Source: a virus. From it: 20,347 bases of DNA. This document shows positions 19,957-20,347 of this stretch, piece by piece. The DNA lies in the IMG/VR virus record IMGVR_UViG_3300020173_000077, positions 1 through 20,347 of that record. One strand, written 5' to 3'. The first letter of the stretch is position 1. Every line of letters begins with the position of its first letter. A model generated the notes under the pieces. The model did not search any database. It was not told the DNA's origin and saw only the letters and a program-made list of their open reading frames with translations. The position numbers and the translations under genes were made by a program.

Positions 19957-20347
19957 TTAAGTAAAATTATCTAATAGACCAATTTTCTTTTTGGTGCGGG
20001 TTTTTCTTTTTAGATCTTTACCAAACTTCCTAATTTCAGAATCCCTTTTACGAATCAGCTGAGATTTAAATCTAACACGATCTACAATACCAGCTGCATC
20101 AGGACAACCGCCTACATCCATAAATCCTTCTGCTCCAGAGTGTTCCATATAGAGCTCTTTAATATCTTGATGTTTTTTCTCTTTAGCAATCCTTCTTAAA
20201 AATGCATAATACGTTATCTGCGTAAAATAAGCAAAAGCGTTTGGTAAACCTGTTCTTGTTGCCTTTTTGACGTCATAATTCATAATAGCTTTGATGCAAT
20301 TTTCTACAGCATCCATAACCATTTCCTCTCTGTATGTGTATCCTGAG
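19957..20347 (-). CDS. 55: Late sigma factor (T4 gp55), 5' end cut by window
   Basis: gp55 is the small sigma-like factor that directs host RNA polymerase to TATAAATA late promoters. The frame is open to the window edge, so the N-terminus lies outside. The first visible residues, [20 protein letters not shown], align with T4's [43 protein letters not shown] then aligns with T4's [20 protein letters not shown]. The C-terminus is more basic than T4's ([22 protein letters not shown]) and ends in LLDNF, a plausible analogue of the gp45-binding tail of T4 gp55 (SLDFLYE). Four TATAAATA sequences in this window are its likely targets. Confidence 0.93.
   Translation of the reverse strand, partial: [129 protein letters not shown]

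Noticed and set aside
1-20347. CRISPR array, insertion sequence, integrase or attachment sites.
   Set aside because: No regularly spaced repeats, transposase or integrase motifs, or tRNA-end duplications were seen. The region is a lytic-phage replication block.

Overview
This window is an AT-rich stretch of a tailed phage genome of the T4 superfamily (myovirus type). Every gene I can support lies on the minus strand, so transcription runs from high to low coordinates. The T4 core replication block is recognisable in its usual order: late sigma factor gp55, recombination nuclease gp47/gp46, sliding clamp gp45, clamp loader gp44/gp62, translational repressor RegA, DNA polymerase gp43, dCMP hydroxymethylase gp42 and recombinase UvsX. 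An Hsp20/IbpA-like chaperone, ThyX instead of a T4-type thymidylate synthase, MazG-type nucleotide hydrolases and low GC resemble T4-like phages of marine bacteria. The host cannot be named from the sequence.

Layout, in transcription order. 20347-15907: gp55 (cut by the window edge), gp47, gp46, a small dATP/dGTP diphosphohydrolase-like protein, gp45 and a small conserved protein. 15846-13428: a small protein, tRNA-Thr and tRNA-Asn, gp44, gp62, a 31-residue coupled peptide and RegA. 13436-12072: a late-type island with Hsp20, a strong terminator and a probable virion protein. 12024-7053: gp43, a MazG-like protein, a protein resembling archaeo-eukaryotic-type primases, and two unknown early proteins with duplicated promoter cassettes. 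7038-6089: a small basic protein, tRNA-Leu, tRNA-Met, two tiny membrane-type peptides and a secreted or anchored protein. 6051-1401: ThyX followed by a DNA hypermodification island (gp42, a PD-(D/E)XK nuclease-like protein, an Nmad1/DUF1599-like protein, a homologue of T4 alpha-glucosyltransferase and a C5-cytosine methyltransferase homologue). 1346-1: UvsX and a partial unknown gene.

The genes together imply a phage that makes 5-hydroxymethyl-dCMP, incorporates it through gp43/gp45/gp44-62, and glucosylates the finished DNA. A nuclease and a methyltransferase homologue embedded in the same cluster have no obvious counterpart in T4's scheme.

Regulation is unusually legible. Ten sigma70-type promoters share a spacer of exactly 17 bp, and seven place the predicted transcription start within about 5 nt of the start codon. 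Four T4-type late promoters (TATAAATA) are present, two of them also abutting start codons. Early and late transcripts of many genes are therefore predicted to be leaderless or nearly so.
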